This document shows positions 62,880 to 64,000 of a stretch of 64,000 nucleotides of DNA, piece after piece. Numbering within the stretch: position 1 is the first letter of the stretch; every line of letters begins with the position of its first letter. The stretch is from positions 186,001-250,000 of the forward strand of contig NZ_FSRU01000001.1 in NCBI RefSeq assembly GCF_900142845.1, read 5' to 3'. Under the pieces are notes generated by a model that saw only the letters and a program-made list of their open reading frames with translations, had not been told where the DNA came from and did not search any database. The translations under genes and the position numbers were made by a program. This DNA is from Paraburkholderia phenazinium (GTDB lineage Bacteria > Pseudomonadota > Gammaproteobacteria > Burkholderiales > Burkholderiaceae).

Positions 62880-64000
62880 TCAGCCCTCATCGTGCGCCAC
62901 CAGCCCCGAGCGGCGCTGCGCGCCCCACACGCGGCCACCCCGTAAAAAGTGCAGCCAGCCCATCAGGGCTCCGGTATGGCGCAGCAACTGGAACGTGAAG
63001 GGTTCGACAATCGCCGCCACCAGGGCCAGCCCCAGGTTGGAGCCTACACGCTGACCGGTCCAGCGTCGGTACAGATGGATGCACCACACGTAGAAGGCCA
63101 GATCGATAGCGATCTTGGCGCCGATCACGCCAAAAATCGACAGCACGAGCGTCCCATGCCCGCCGAACAGAAAAGCGAGCAGCAGCGCGAAGGCGGTCAG
63201 GCCGTAGATCGGCTGCATCGTGTCGATGGCCTTGACCGGCAGCATCAGCATGCCGAGCGTGCCGTAGCGCGGATTGCCCGTCATGTCGCGATTCCAGTAC
63301 TGCGTCTGCAAAAAGCCCGCAAACCAGCGGCGCCGCTGCCGCAGAAAACTGCCGAGCGTGCCGGGCGCGTCGGTACGTCCCTGCGCATCGCCCACCACGC
63401 GCACGTCCCAACCGAGCCCATGATCGACCGAATAGCGCCGCAGCCGATGAATCAACTCGTAGTCTTCCACCAGGCACTGCGGGTCGAAGCCACCCACTTC
63501 GACGAGCGCCGAGCGCTTGAACGAAGCGAACGCGCCCGAGATCAGCAGCAGGCTGTCGGCGCGCATCCATGCAAAGCGGGCGATGAAGTTGCGCATGTAC
63601 TCATACGTCTGGAACCATTGGAACACCCGCCCCGAGACGGTCTTGCCGCAGACCGGCACGAGGATGCCGGCCGCCGCCACGAGTTTCGGCTGGTCGGCGA
63701 AGGCCGCTCGCATCGCGTAGGTGGCGTCGTCGTCGAGCAGGGTGTCGGCGTCGACGGTCATCACCGTATCCGTGGTCATCTCCGTGATGGCCGCGTTGAG
63801 CGCGCGCGCCTTGCCGCCGTGCGGCACGCGCAGCCAGTACAGGTTCGGGTGGAGCGCGCTTGGCGCGCTCAGTTCGCCGTCCGGCGCCGCGGTCAGGCCG
63901 AAGCGCCCGGTCAGCAGCGCGGCAGTGCCATCGGTCGAGCCGTCGTCGGCAATCACGATCTGCGCGGGGCCGTGCGTTTGCCGCAGCAGCGCGGCGAGCG
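62880..64000 (-). CDS. Family 2 glycosyltransferase (poly-GlcNAc/cellulose-synthase-like), 5'-truncated
   Basis: The frame is open to the right edge; about 373 residues are visible. GT2 motifs: VIADDGSTDGT (first Asp cluster), VDADTLLDDDA (DxD, metal and UDP-sugar), CLVEDYELIHRLRR (ED catalytic region) and RQRRRWFAGF (QxxRW), followed by four or so TM helices. These are the marks of processive synthases such as PgaC (poly-beta-1,6-GlcNAc) and hyaluronan/cellulose synthases. The gene is last in its direction before the Rieske gene, 154 bases away. Partner genes would be upstream, outside the window. Confidence 0.87.
   Translation of the reverse strand, partial: LAALLRQTHGPAQIVIADDGSTDGTAALLTGRFGLTAAPDGELSAPSALHPNLYWLRVPHGGKARALNAAITEMTTDTVMTVDADTLLDDDATYAMRAAFADQPKLVAAAGILVPVCGKTVSGRVFQWFQTYEYMRNFIARFAWMRADSLLLISGAFASFKRSALVEVGGFDPQCLVEDYELIHRLRRYSVDHGLGWDVRVVGDAQGRTDAPGTLGSFLRQRRRWFAGFLQTQYWNRDMTGNPRYGTLGMLMLPVKAIDTMQPIYGLTAFALLLAFLFGGHGTLVLSIFGVIGAKIAIDLAFYVWCIHLYRRWTGQRVGSNLGLALVAAIVEPFTFQLLRHTGALMGWLHFLRGGRVWGAQRRSGLVAHDEG

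Overview
The window is about 64 kb of high-GC DNA (low-GC stretches only in a few promoters) from a betaproteobacterium of the Burkholderiaceae, most likely Paraburkholderia, Caballeronia or Burkholderia. The evidence is the mix of families: a Burkholderia-type trimeric porin, a yceI-yceI-cytochrome b561 operon, YceH, RidA, MipA/OmpV, a TctDE-like two-component system and many single-gene enzymes with Burkholderia-like protein sequences. The gene order is a patchwork of short operons and single genes, typical of a secondary replicon or of an accessory part of the main chromosome. I saw no rRNA, tRNA, CRISPR array, phage or insertion sequence.

Layout. 1-9.8 kb: the 3' part of an ABC-2-permease/CPBP-protease fusion, an ACS-type MFS transporter, an epimerase, a TctE/TctD-like kinase-regulator pair with an MHS-family carboxylate symporter, a quinone oxidoreductase and an orphan solute-binding protein. 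10-17 kb: a carotenoid/stilbene cleavage oxygenase with a CCCGGG-palindrome promoter, a LysE exporter, a second CPBP protein, an isochorismatase-fold protein without its cysteine, a GNAT and a lipoprotein. 17-26.6 kb: a penicillin-acylase-type hydrolase, a candidate type VI effector, a GH114-like lipoprotein, YceH, a LysR regulator, RidA with a class V aminotransferase, and a cupin. 26.6-33 kb: YceI/cytochrome b561, porin, MipA, a KdpD-like membrane protein and an esterase. 33-37.2 kb: an apparent iron-responsive locus with two Fur-box-like palindromes, a PvdQ-type acylase, and a two-gene operon for a PPTase-like protein without catalytic motifs and a small ACP-like protein. 37.3-48.3 kb: mostly small enzymes, plus moaA, a DksA-like protein without zinc cysteines, a rubredoxin fusion and a prolyl aminopeptidase. 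48.3-57.3 kb: two aminoacyl-tRNA synthetases (ValRS of the shorter, non-canonical type, and CysRS), an M3 peptidase, a HAD phosphatase, FolD and an ASCH protein. 57.4-64 kb: a modular secreted glycosidase-like protein with a Thr-Pro linker, an MFS exporter, a Rieske oxygenase and a truncated family 2 glycosyltransferase.

The most notable regulatory structure is upstream of cysS. A 25-codon leader peptide with four cysteine codons (two adjacent) starts at the predicted transcription start of a good sigma-70-like promoter and is followed by a hairpin with a U-tract. This has the layout of a cysteine-responsive transcription attenuator. The second notable region is the Fur-box locus at 33-37.2 kb, where a PvdQ-like acylase (in Pseudomonas, a siderophore-precursor and AHL deacylase) neighbours degenerate carrier-protein and PPTase-like genes with no NRPS in sight.
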